From: Prescottella equi
GTDB taxonomy: Bacteria; Actinomycetota; Actinomycetes; Mycobacteriales; Mycobacteriaceae
Direction of reading: 5' to 3'
Length of the DNA: 64,000 nucleotides
Assembly (NCBI RefSeq): GCF_020171745.1
Contig: NZ_JAIVAH010000020.1
Location: 62,001 to 126,000 of the forward strand
This document shows, piece by piece, positions 1 to 7,900 of the stretch. Position 1 is the first letter of the stretch, and every line of letters starts with the position of its first letter. A program made the position numbers and the translations under genes. The notes beneath the pieces were generated by a model. That model saw only the letters and a program-made list of their open reading frames with translations. It was not told where the DNA came from and searched no databases.

Positions 1-2
1 CC

Positions 3-356
3 TTCGAGGAGCACCTGGCCGAGTACCGGCGCCGGAAAGCAGACCCGTGGGCGGATCAACCCGACGACGCCCTCACCCCGACCGCAGCCATCGACAAGGC
101 GCGGGCACAAGTGCGTGCAGACCGAGAATCCGGAGCCAACGCCGCAGCAGACGAGCGTCAGCGCCAGTTTGCCGCCGACATCGACGCGCGGAACCAGCAG
201 CATCAAACCAATGCCCGCGCCATGCAGGAATGGTCCCGCCAAGCGCTGGCCGAGCGAATGCCGGCACTCGAAGAGATGGCCGCTGAAAATGCGAGGCGAG
301 CCGAATCGACCGCCACGATCGACGAAATGCGCCGGCAGCGCAAAAATCGCCTGTAA
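3..356 (+). CDS. Coiled-coil phage protein, 5' end outside window
   Basis: The reading frame is open from the window edge to a TAA at 354-356, giving at least 117 residues, so the true start lies upstream. The product is very rich in Ala, Glu, Arg and Gln and should be an almost continuous charged helix or coiled coil, ending in EMRRQRKNRL. It shares its texture (QW..QALAER, EEMAAENARR) with the protein at 843-1334, so the two may be diverged paralogues. Its place at the head of a run of closely spaced small genes in a prophage suggests a virion-assembly or regulatory helper, but no family was recognised and no function is claimed. Confidence 0.55.
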   Translation, partial: FEEHLAEYRRRKADPWADQPDDALTPTAAIDKARAQVRADRESGANAAADERQRQFAADIDARNQQHQTNARAMQEWSRQALAERMPALEEMAAENARRAESTATIDEMRRQRKNRL

Positions 357-374
357 CGCGAAGGACAACAGAAT

Positions 375-563
375 ATGACTGCACCGTACGGATATCTCAC
401 TCGTGACGGTGTCATTCCCGTCCCCACGCTGACCGAAGCGCTGGACGCGGCGAGCGAGCATCGCACAGCCGCCTACCAGCGCGGCCTCCAATGGATCCGA
501 GTCTCAAGCGGAGCCCTTCACGAGCTACACCAGCCGCTTACAATCGAGATCCCGAATGGCTGA
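375..563 (+). CDS. Small phage protein of unknown function (62 aa)
   Basis: This is a 62-residue product starting MTAPYGYLTRDGVIPVPTL, 18 nt after the preceding stop, with a weak purine-rich AAGGACAA leader before the ATG. It has no membrane segment or known motif. Its stop overlaps a downstream ATG (ATGGCTGA at 556-563), an arrangement typical of translationally coupled phage genes. The tight spacing with its neighbours supports it being a real gene in a phage operon. Function unknown. Confidence 0.5.
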   Translation: MTAPYGYLTRDGVIPVPTLTEALDAASEHRTAAYQRGLQWIRVSSGALHELHQPLTIEIPNG

Positions 564-784
564 CATCACTGCCCAACCGGGTGACAGACCGAATAGCATT
601 CGGTCTCAATACATCTGGGCCATGAACGAGACGAAGCGGGTGCTACGGGCAGGGCGCGGATCGACGAAAAGCTCCGCGCGTTCGCCGAGCATCAAGAAGC
701 CGCCCGGATCGCCGCCGAAAACCCGGATAGATATACGGAAATCTTGACCGAAGTTCAGCGTGAAAACGCTAACAACGGCCTCTG
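556..784 (+). pseudogene. Possible frameshifted small phage gene
   Basis: An ATG at 556 overlaps the preceding stop. It opens a frame that reads sensibly to about 650 (MNETKRVLRAG) and then turns into a Ser/Pro/Lys-rich tail that looks like a shifted frame. The adjacent frame from about 654 to the TGA at 782-784 instead encodes a typical phage helix (IDEKLRAFAEHQEAAR, then YTEILTEVQRENANNGL). That frame has no ATG, GTG or TTG start of its own. The simplest reading is one gene broken by a single-base indel near 650. A programmed frameshift or a sequencing error are alternatives. Confidence 0.35.
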
Positions 785-842
785 ACTTTCCGCACCAGCC
801 CGCTACCACTCCAAACTGTCCTGCAAACGTAAGAGGTGCCCC

Positions 843-1334
843 ATGTATTCACCTGATGCACGCGAAGCGCAGAGCCTCGCGATGAAGAAATGGCGAGAAG
901 ATCAGGTTGCTCAGCGTGAGGCTGAACTCATTCGAATTCATGCGGAACGTGAAGAATCAGAACGGGTCGCTGCCGAGAACCGTGAAGTGATGATGGCAGT
1001 ACGCGCAGAAGTTGTCCGCAAGCGCACGGAAGGCGCCTTCGAGGGCGTTGTCGGTGAAGCCCGCCGCAGGATTCAGACAGAGAACGAGCTGGTCCGTGAA
1101 ACGGGGCGCAGTTCCGTCCAGTCGGCCGCATTCAAGGCCCAGTCGGAACATGCGCAGCGAATGAACGAGGAACACGCTGAGCGCCAGAAACAGTTTCAGC
1201 AATGGCAGGCTGAGCAAGCAGAAGAGCGCTCTGAAGAACTCCGCGAGATCGCCGAGAAGAACGCTGCGAAACAAGCGAGTAATGACGAGTTCGAGGCTGC
1301 CCGCGCCCGGGTCCGCGCCAAGCGAGGCTGGTGA
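843..1334 (+). CDS. Alanine/glutamate-rich coiled-coil phage protein (163 aa)
   Basis: This 163-residue protein has an AAGAGG ribosome-binding site 6 nt before the ATG. Almost the whole chain (about residues 10-155) is a charged heptad-like helix dominated by Glu, Arg, Ala and Gln, ending in a basic RARVRAKRGW tail. There is no Cys, signal peptide or membrane segment. The stop at 1332-1334 is one base from the ATG of the next gene. The composition resembles phage scaffold-like or head-assembly proteins, but this is only compositional; no family is recognised. It resembles the truncated protein at the window's left edge. Confidence 0.6.
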   Translation: MYSPDAREAQSLAMKKWREDQVAQREAELIRIHAEREESERVAAENREVMMAVRAEVVRKRTEGAFEGVVGEARRRIQTENELVRETGRSSVQSAAFKAQSEHAQRMNEEHAERQKQFQQWQAEQAEERSEELREIAEKNAAKQASNDEFEAARARVRAKRGW

Positions 1335-1335
1335 C

Positions 1336-1635
1336 ATGAGCACCGCCATCATCACGCCCGAGCTTGAGGCGCACAGGGCAGCGCACGCCGCGTTCTACGC
1401 CGCTCGCCGCGACCTTATCCACGCCGCCGAACACGCCCTCCAGCGCCGGCCGCCTGATGACTTCAAACGCTGCCTCGAAGCTCACGACCGCTTCACCGCC
1501 GCCGGCTACCAGGCCCGAGCGGCCGCCAAGGCTGCAGGCCAGCCACTCCAGCCGCTCGTCGATGACGACATCACCGACGAGCTACCCTTCCTGCGCCATA
1601 TCCTCGACACCGCCGCCAGCCGAGCTGGACGCTGA
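1336..1635 (+). CDS. Small helical phage protein (99 aa)
   Basis: The chosen start is the ATG at 1336, immediately after the upstream stop. A longer frame is open upstream but overlaps the previous gene. The 99-residue product begins MSTAIITPELEAHRAAHAAF and is Ala/Arg/His-rich and probably helical through residue 75, with an acidic C-terminal third (VDDDITDELPF). No domain was recognised. The junction with both neighbours (1 nt and 10 nt) implies a single polycistronic phage transcript. Confidence 0.55.
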   Translation: MSTAIITPELEAHRAAHAAFYAARRDLIHAAEHALQRRPPDDFKRCLEAHDRFTAAGYQARAAAKAAGQPLQPLVDDDITDELPFLRHILDTAASRAGR

Positions 1636-1645
1636 GGAACACGAC

Positions 1646-1924
1646 ATGGCATACGAGTTCATCAACCGGTACTGCGCCGAGAACGACTTCGAAGCAGCCC
1701 TGCAGAACTTCAACCATGCCGAGTGGCGCCTCCAGGACACGCGACCCATCTGGCAGTCGAATGGCGTCACAGCGGCCGAACTCCTCGGCTACCTGCGCGT
1801 CTACCAGGCGTGCCGAGGCCGCGTCCTAGACATCGGACAACACCTCGACAGATCATTCGGGCGACCGACACCACCCGAGTGCCCGGACTGGTGCCCAGAC
1901 CTCGACACTCTCGCGGCCACGTAG
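1646..1924 (+). CDS. Small phage protein of unknown function (92 aa)
   Basis: The start is the ATG at 1646, preceded by GAGGAACACGAC, where GAGGA is a usable ribosome-binding site. The 92-residue product starts MAYEFINRYCAENDFEAAL. It contains an aromatic-rich middle (AEWRLQDTRPIW) and ends with a CPDWCPDL motif, giving two Cys near the C terminus. It is the last gene of the small-protein run; about 340 bases without a clear gene follow. Function is not recognisable. Confidence 0.5.
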   Translation: MAYEFINRYCAENDFEAALQNFNHAEWRLQDTRPIWQSNGVTAAELLGYLRVYQACRGRVLDIGQHLDRSFGRPTPPECPDWCPDLDTLAAT

Positions 1925-2268
1925 GCCGGTGCAACACCCAATCCATCACCGGCACCTCTGCTAACCACTGTCGTGCAACCGCCTTATTACTTGTGGCGCG
2001 CGTGTCGGGTGTCGCGGACTTCGACGAACACTTTCCCGGGGAACCCCTTCGCCGTTTTGATGGTGGGGTTTTCGGTCTGTCTTCCCACCCCATATGAGCG
2101 GGAAGGGCGGAGAGGCCCGGCTGCGATCTGTTGTCACCGTGACGCAACGGGGCTGAGGTTGTACACCGGGGGTGGAGAGGTACTTCATCGACCATGGCAT
2201 GGCAGGACTCTTGTCTTCGGTGTGCAGTCCGACGTAGCCGTAGGCTCGAGCGGGTGGAGGTTGGCGAA
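1925..2268. other. Intergenic phage region with weak palindromes
   Basis: No convincing gene is seen here. A GGGGAACCCC/GGGGTTTT arrangement near 2037-2072 could act as a weak terminator for the small-gene operon. A perfect 5-bp inverted repeat GTCAC-C-GTGAC at 2133-2143, flanked by GTT and AAC, looks like a possible operator. Alternative reading frames through this stretch have atypical codon use. Confidence 0.3.
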
Positions 2269-2469
2269 GTGGAGTTCGAGACCGTGCTCGCGGCGTTGCG
2301 GACTCAGTTGCCTGCGGGGGCCGCCGAGCGGGTCGCGTTCGCTGGTGATGTCGCCGATTGGCTTGAGCGCCTGCGTACCGGAATCACGGAAAGCGGTATG
2401 GCAGCGTCGCCGGAAATGCTCGCGCGGATCGAAGGTGCGATAGTTGCCCTCCGGTTACTGGGAAGCTAG
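2269..2469 (+). CDS. Hypothetical phage protein (66 aa)
   Basis: A GTG at 2269 has a GGAGG ribosome-binding site 8 nt upstream and opens a 66-residue frame (VEFETVLAALRTQLPAGA...). A longer frame to 2194 exists, but its extra N terminus is Arg/Cys-rich and unlikely. The product is an Ala/Leu-rich, probably helical small protein with no recognised domain. Its last codons overlap the end of the convergent serine recombinase gene by 15 nt. The existence of the gene is only moderately supported. Confidence 0.4.
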   Translation: MEFETVLAALRTQLPAGAAERVAFAGDVADWLERLRTGITESGMAASPEMLARIEGAIVALRLLGS

Positions 2470-3141
2470 GTCGGCTGCTAGCTGGCCTTCCAAAATCGCC
2501 CGAACAGTACTCGGATACCACTTGACGCCACCGCGCGCAGTTGGGATGCCGGCCTCGTTCATCCGCTTGGCGATGCGCCCAAGTGAGATGCCTTCCTTGT
2601 GGGCGTCCACGATTTGCTGCACCAGGGCGGGTGGCACCGCACTCGGCCGCCCTAAGCGGATTCCCTGGGCCTTCTTCATCGCCAATGCGTCTTTGGTGCG
2701 CTGACTGATAAGACGCCGCTCTAGCTGTGAGAACACGACCATCATGCCAGCGGCAGCTTCGCCTGCCGGGGTGGTGGTGTCGATCGCAAGGTCGGCGGAG
2801 AAGATGCGCCATCCCTCACGGCCAGCGCGTTCGAGCATCGCGGACGCATCGGCAACAGATCGCGAGAGCCGATCAAGCTTCGCGACTACGAGCGCGGCCG
2901 CACGACCCTCTTCGATCGCGGCGATCGCCTCGCCAAGCGCCGGACGGTTAGCGATTGATTTGCCAGAGATGCCGGCGTCAGAGAAGAACTCGATAATGGT
3001 CCATCCACGCCGCTCCGCTTCGGCCTCGATTGTGGCGCGCTGCGCGTCCAAGCCTGCTCCACTGAGGGCCTGCTCCTCGGTCGAGACACGAAGGTAGGCG
3101 ACAACCTGGTTCGGGTCTGCGGTGCGCTTGTGCCGTGCCAT
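2455..3141 (-). CDS. Serine recombinase (resolvase/invertase family)
   Basis: This is a 228-residue small serine recombinase. It has an N-terminal catalytic domain with YLRVSTEEQ (nucleophile Ser20), a helix with DAGISGKS, KLDRLSRS (residues 88-95) and the FSQLERRLISQRTKDAL arm helix, followed by a C-terminal helix-turn-helix (ISLGRIAKRMNEAGIPTARG). Members of this family resolve cointegrates or invert or excise DNA segments by double-strand cleavage through a 5'-phosphoserine link. The length fits the resolvase/invertase class rather than the large phage integrases (450 aa or more). The start at 3141 is preferred over 3228 because MARHKR directly precedes the conserved domain. It lies opposite the phage genes, with a palindrome in its leader that may be its own site or operator. 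Confidence 0.85.
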   Translation of the reverse strand: MARHKRTADPNQVVAYLRVSTEEQALSGAGLDAQRATIEAEAERRGWTIIEFFSDAGISGKSIANRPALGEAIAAIEEGRAAALVVAKLDRLSRSVADASAMLERAGREGWRIFSADLAIDTTTPAGEAAAGMMVVFSQLERRLISQRTKDALAMKKAQGIRLGRPSAVPPALVQQIVDAHKEGISLGRIAKRMNEAGIPTARGGVKWYPSTVRAILEGQLAADLASQ

Positions 3142-3144
3142 ACG

Positions 3145-3175
3145 CAGACCATACATAAAACGGTCGTATTCTGTA
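3145..3175. promoter_or_regulatory. Imperfect palindrome upstream of serine recombinase
   Basis: TACATAA (3152-3158) and TTCTGTA (3169-3175) form a near-perfect inverted repeat within an AT-rich island just before the recombinase start. A broader dyad pairs CAGACCATAC with GTATTCTG. Small serine recombinases often bind such sites next to their own genes, for recombination or autorepression. Whether this is a crossover site or only the promoter/operator is not decided by the sequence. Confidence 0.35.
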
Positions 3176-3360
3176 CGACTTTTCGGGTACCCACTCGGTG
3201 AGTACCCCGCCGTCTCCCCTGGGGCCACCTCTCCCCGGGGGTCTGGGTGTGGCGGCTCGCTGTTGAGCTACGGCGACCGGCCCTCTCGCCGATGTTCCGG
3301 CTGAGCCGCCACGCCCCCACTCACTGCAAATCGGGTCACCCTGTGAAAGGCGGTACGGCT

Positions 3361-3663
3361 GTGGAGTACTCAGCTGCCGGCAACAACCTTGAGGAGTACC
3401 TGCAGACGAGTTCGGATCTGCGGGACCACATCCAGGAAGTGTGTGAGCAGGGCGCGGATTATTGGGCTCGGGAGTCCCGCTGGCGCACCGGCTTCAACGC
3501 CACCCATATCGAGGCGTCGACCGACAACGAAGGCGCTGACGGAAACATCCGCGGTGTCATCTACGCGTCCGGACATTACGCCCGCTACCGCGAACACGGC
3601 ACCCAATACAACGAAGCCGAACACCTGCTCCAGGACGTCATCGACTGGATCGAACACACCTGA
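3361..3663 (+). CDS. HK97 gp10-like phage tail-completion/neck protein
   Basis: The 100-residue product starts at GTG 3361 with AAAGGCGG upstream; an in-frame GTG at 3343 is an alternative. The core VIYASGHYARYREHGTQYN followed by a C-terminal helix (LLQDVIDWIE) resembles the HK97 gp10-like/minor structural proteins that join head and tail, where an aromatic-rich strand precedes a helical end. Its position two genes before the tape measure agrees with a structural role. The family call rests on motif resemblance only. Confidence 0.5.
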   Translation: MEYSAAGNNLEEYLQTSSDLRDHIQEVCEQGADYWARESRWRTGFNATHIEASTDNEGADGNIRGVIYASGHYARYREHGTQYNEAEHLLQDVIDWIEHT

Positions 3664-3697
3664 CCTCACACCCTCCGTCCTTCTGCAGGAGAGCACT

Positions 3698-4771
3698 TTG
3701 ACGACACTTCGCGAGTTCCTGAACAGCGTCGAGCTGATCGGGGTCGATGACAACAACGACCAGCCGGGTCAGCTCTACTCGTTCAACGTCAACCCGCGTG
3801 ATGGGCGGCTGGAGATGCGGAAGGGCGAGAAGGGGGACAAGGGCGACAAGGGCGACAAGGGCGAGCCTGCGTATCCGTTCGAGTGGCAGGGCGACATGAC
3901 GAACCAGTTGGCGATCGAGAATCAGCTGGTCGGCCCCGACGAGAATGGGTGGACGTTTCGGAACTCCGAGACCAACGCCATGCATTACTGGACGGGCACT
4001 AGCTGGATCGTGTTCGCGAGCGCGTTTGGTGCGCCGGGGCCGCGGGGCCTGGCGAACCAGCTGACTGTCGGAACGGTCACAACGTTGCCCACAGGTTCGA
4101 ATGCGACGCTGTCCATCACGGGCACGGCACCGCATCAGGTGTTGAACATCGGTATCCCTCGCGGCATCCAGGGCGCGGTTGGTGAGGCCGGTGGCCCGGG
4201 GCCACTACGGACGGCCCCGGACTACGACAACAGTTCCCCTCCTCAGCAGGGCGATTTGCTGGCGTGGCAGTCGAGCAGTTCGAAGTTCAAGCCTGTCCGG
4301 AACCCTGGTGTTCGGGGCCCCTACTCGATCGACTTCGCGAGCTTCCCGGCGGAATCATTGAACAACTCGGTGGACGGCAAGGTCGTTGCGACGCTGCCGA
4401 TTCCCGCGCAGGCGACGTCTTGGCGGCCGATGGTGTTCGGTTCAATCGAGACGCAGACACATTCGGCGGACTTCAAGACCCGCGTTGATGCGGAGGTCCG
4501 GATCGGGTCTGCGGCGGGGCAGATCGTGGGACTCGGCACCGGCTTCCCGAACGGCGTCGACTCCGACAACAGGCAAACGGCGATCGTCGCGTCGAACCGC
4601 ATCCAGCCGTATTTCGACGTCGAGATGGATGCGACGTCCACTGTTGGTGTGGTCCCGGCGGGACAGGCCACCTCGCTTGTCGTGGTTCTCAGTCGCCCCT
4701 TCGGATCGGGGCACTACAGCCACTGGTCTCGCAACGCACACCTCGTGTGCCACTGCATCCCCGTCTACTAA
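3698..4771 (+). CDS. Phage minor tail protein with collagen-like repeat
   Basis: A TTG start at 3698, with AGGAG 6 nt upstream, gives a 357-residue protein. A short N-terminal domain (residues 1-40) is followed by a Gly-X-Y run (GEKGDKGDKGDKGEP, about residues 47-61). After it come a WQGDMTNQL/WTFRNSETNAMHYWTGTSW module typical of tail and fibre proteins, and a second Gly-rich joint (PRGIQGAVGEAGGPGP). A C-terminal beta-rich domain of about 150 residues ends in HYSHWSRNAHLVCHCIPVY. Collagen-like stalks and C-terminal beta domains are usual in phage tail-tip and receptor-binding proteins, so adsorption to the host envelope is the likely role. Its location upstream of the tape measure is unusual. 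Confidence 0.75.
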   Translation: MTTLREFLNSVELIGVDDNNDQPGQLYSFNVNPRDGRLEMRKGEKGDKGDKGDKGEPAYPFEWQGDMTNQLAIENQLVGPDENGWTFRNSETNAMHYWTGTSWIVFASAFGAPGPRGLANQLTVGTVTTLPTGSNATLSITGTAPHQVLNIGIPRGIQGAVGEAGGPGPLRTAPDYDNSSPPQQGDLLAWQSSSSKFKPVRNPGVRGPYSIDFASFPAESLNNSVDGKVVATLPIPAQATSWRPMVFGSIETQTHSADFKTRVDAEVRIGSAAGQIVGLGTGFPNGVDSDNRQTAIVASNRIQPYFDVEMDATSTVGVVPAGQATSLVVVLSRPFGSGHYSHWSRNAHLVCHCIPVY

Positions 4772-4942
4772 CGCTGCTCATCCGGCTCCGCGGATTCTCG
4801 GCCGAGCGGTGCCTCCGGCTACTTCGTGGCCCCTCTGAAGTCACCCCGCGCGTGACACAGGCCGCGCCTTCGCATCACTGACTGACGCCTCTAACGACTG
4901 CCAGTCCCGCACTTGATCGACAACTGAATCGAGAACCCCGCC

Positions 4943-7900
4943 ATGGTTGATGGGCCTTACAACGCTGGTTCAGCGAACATCCAGGTCAATCCGAGTCTTG
5001 CGCCGAACTGGAAGTCGCGGCTGAAGACTCAGGTCGAGGGCCGCCGGGTTGAGGGCACTGTCTTCATGAACCCGGAACTGGTGAAGGGTTTCGCGTCGAA
5101 GGCGGTCGCGGACGCGAAGACGGCGCTGGCGGGCAAGAACGTGTCGGTCAAGGTCGGCGCGAACCTGACCGGGTTCATCGGCGAGCTGAACACCAAACTG
5201 CGACCACTCGACAACAAGTCGCACGTGAAGGTCAAAGCGACCCCGAACATGACCGGGTTCGTGAAGGACCTGAACGAGAACCTGCGCCCGCTGGACAACA
5301 AGTCCCACATCAAGGTTCAGGTTGAGGCGAACCTGGCGGGACTCGGTCAGCGGGTTCGAGCAGACCTCAAGATGGTGAACCTGCCGAAGATCAAGCTACG
5401 GGTGGAACCGGACTTCACGGGGTTCGCGACCAAGTTGAACGCGGTGCAGGGGATCGCCAAGGGTAAGGCGCTGAAGTTGCCGGCCCACCTCGACTTCACG
5501 ATCGCGAAAGCCCAGCTTGCGGCGTTCAAGGCGTCCGCGGGAAACATCACGCTAAACGTCGATCTCGATACGACGGGTGCGACATCACAGTTGTCGTCGT
5601 TGATGGCGCAGGCTGTCGCGCTTCGCGCGTTGCTGCACGGCATCCCTGTCGGGACGAGCGGGGGGCTGGGCGGCGGTGGCGGCGCGGGTGGCATGGGTGG
5701 CATGGGTGGCGCATTGTCGATGGCGACGATGCTCAAGGCTTCGTTGGCGGCGGTGGGTGCCGTCAATTTGGTGCCGCTGGTCGGCCAGATCGCGCAGGTC
5801 GGTAACGCTCTTGCGCTGCTGCCCGCTGCGGCCACTGCGGCAGGAGCGGCACTCGCCGCGATCATGATCGGCAGCACCGGGGTGTTGAAGGCGTTCAAGG
5901 CCGGATCTGCTCTGACCGAGAATGATGCAAAGGAAGCTGAGCAGGCGGCGAAAGCGCAAGCGTCGGCGCAGAAGCAGCTGCAGTCTGCTGTGGAGTCGGC
6001 CTCTGACACGCAGGTGCAGGGTGCCCGTCAAGTGGCGTCGGCTGAGCGTGGGGTGGAGTCGGCACAGAAGTCGGCGGTGAACGCGCAGAAGGACCTGACT
6101 AGTGCACGGAAGGACGCGGTCGATCAGATCGACGACCTGAACCGGGCTCTGAAGGGCAGTGTCCTGGATGAGCGCGAAGCCGAGTTGGCGGTGCGGCGCG
6201 CGAAGGAACGCATTGCTGAGGTCGGCAAGTCAGGGAACAGCCGACTGGACCGCGACGAGGCCCGTGTCGGCTATCAGCGGGCGATTCAGAACCTCGAGGA
6301 TGTCCGGCACCGAAACCAGGAACTCGCAGCCGAAGCGCAGGAAGCGAACCGTAAGGGTGTCGAGGGCGCCGACATCGTCGTCGCGGCGAAGGAACGTGTC
6401 GCGGAAGCGGACCAGGGCGCGGTCGACGCGCAGCGGGATCTGACGGAAGCACAGGCTGACGCCGCGAAGGCCAACGCTCGGGCCGCACAGCAGGTCGCGG
6501 ACGCACAAGCCTCGGTGAATGAAGCCCTCTCGGCCGGCGGCGATTCAGCCGACAAGTACGCGAAAGCGCTCGAAAACCTCACCCCCGGGGCACGTGGATT
6601 TGTCGAGCAGGTTCGTGGTCTCGGCGACCGCTGGAAGGCCCTCCGCGAAGCCACCCAGGAAAGCTTGTTCGACGGGATGGGTGATTCGATTGTCGCGCTC
6701 GCCGATACCCAGCTTCCGACCCTGAAAGAGGGTTTGTCGGGGATCGCGTCGGTACTGAACGGCGGTCTCAAGTCGGCGCTCGGAGTGTTCTCCGGTGACG
6801 CGGCACAGAAGGACTTCGCCCACTTCCTCACCAACTCGAAGACCGCGACCGATTCTCTCGCGCAGGCGATGAAGCCCCTCTCCCAGGTGTTCATCGACCT
6901 GACCACAGTCGGATCGGACTTCCTGCCGCAGATTGCGAAAGGGCTTGGAGACGCAACACAGCGGTTCTCCGAGTTCGTGTCTAAGAGCCGCGACAACGGC
7001 GATCTGGCGGCGTTCTTCCAGCGCGGCATCGACACCCTGAAGACCCTCGGCTCGATCGTCGGCAACGTGTTCGGGTCGATCAGCGCGATCTTCAAGGGCT
7101 CTCGCGATGAGGGCGAGGGGATGCTGAAGAGCCTCGACGACGCCACCGGCAAGATGAAGGACTACCTGAAATCCACTGACGGACAGACGAAGATCAAGGA
7201 CTTCTTCCGCTCGTTCCGCGACATGCTCGACAAGATCACGCCGATCCTGAGTGGTCTCGGCGGCTTCATCATCAATAGCGTCGTGCCGGCTTTCCAGACA
7301 TGGGGTTCGCTGGTCACCCCGATCATCGGCGGCATCGTCGCGCTGATGGAGAAGTTCCCTGGCTTGACGCGGGACATCGTTCTTGGGTTCATGGTGTTCA
7401 AGACGATCACGACCGTGATCACGGGCGTCCAGACCGCACTCGGTGGACTGTCGTTCGCTCTCGGCCCGATGGGTGTTCTCGCGCTCGGTATCGCTGCCGC
7501 GGTCGGTGTCCTTGCCACACTCGCAGGTTCGCAGCGTGATGCGAAGCGTGCTGCCGAGGAACATGAGCAGGCGATCAAGAACCTGCGGAACACGCTCGAT
7601 GCCGATACCGGCAAGGTGACCCAGTCGACAGTCGACACCATCCGGGAAAAGGCTGAGACCGACGGGCGACTTGAGACGGCAGACGGGTTCGGACTAACCC
7701 CCCAGCGGTACCTGGACGCCATCATCGAGCCAGACCCTGCTGCGTACAACGATGTCCGCCAGCGGCTCAACAACGACATCATCGGCAACCTGCGGACGCA
7801 GAAAGGGCCGATGGCCGCGTTCGAGCGAGACGGTATATCGCTCGAGATGGTCGCCGATGCTCTTGCCGGCGACAAGGCTGCACTCGCGAAGTACCGGGAG

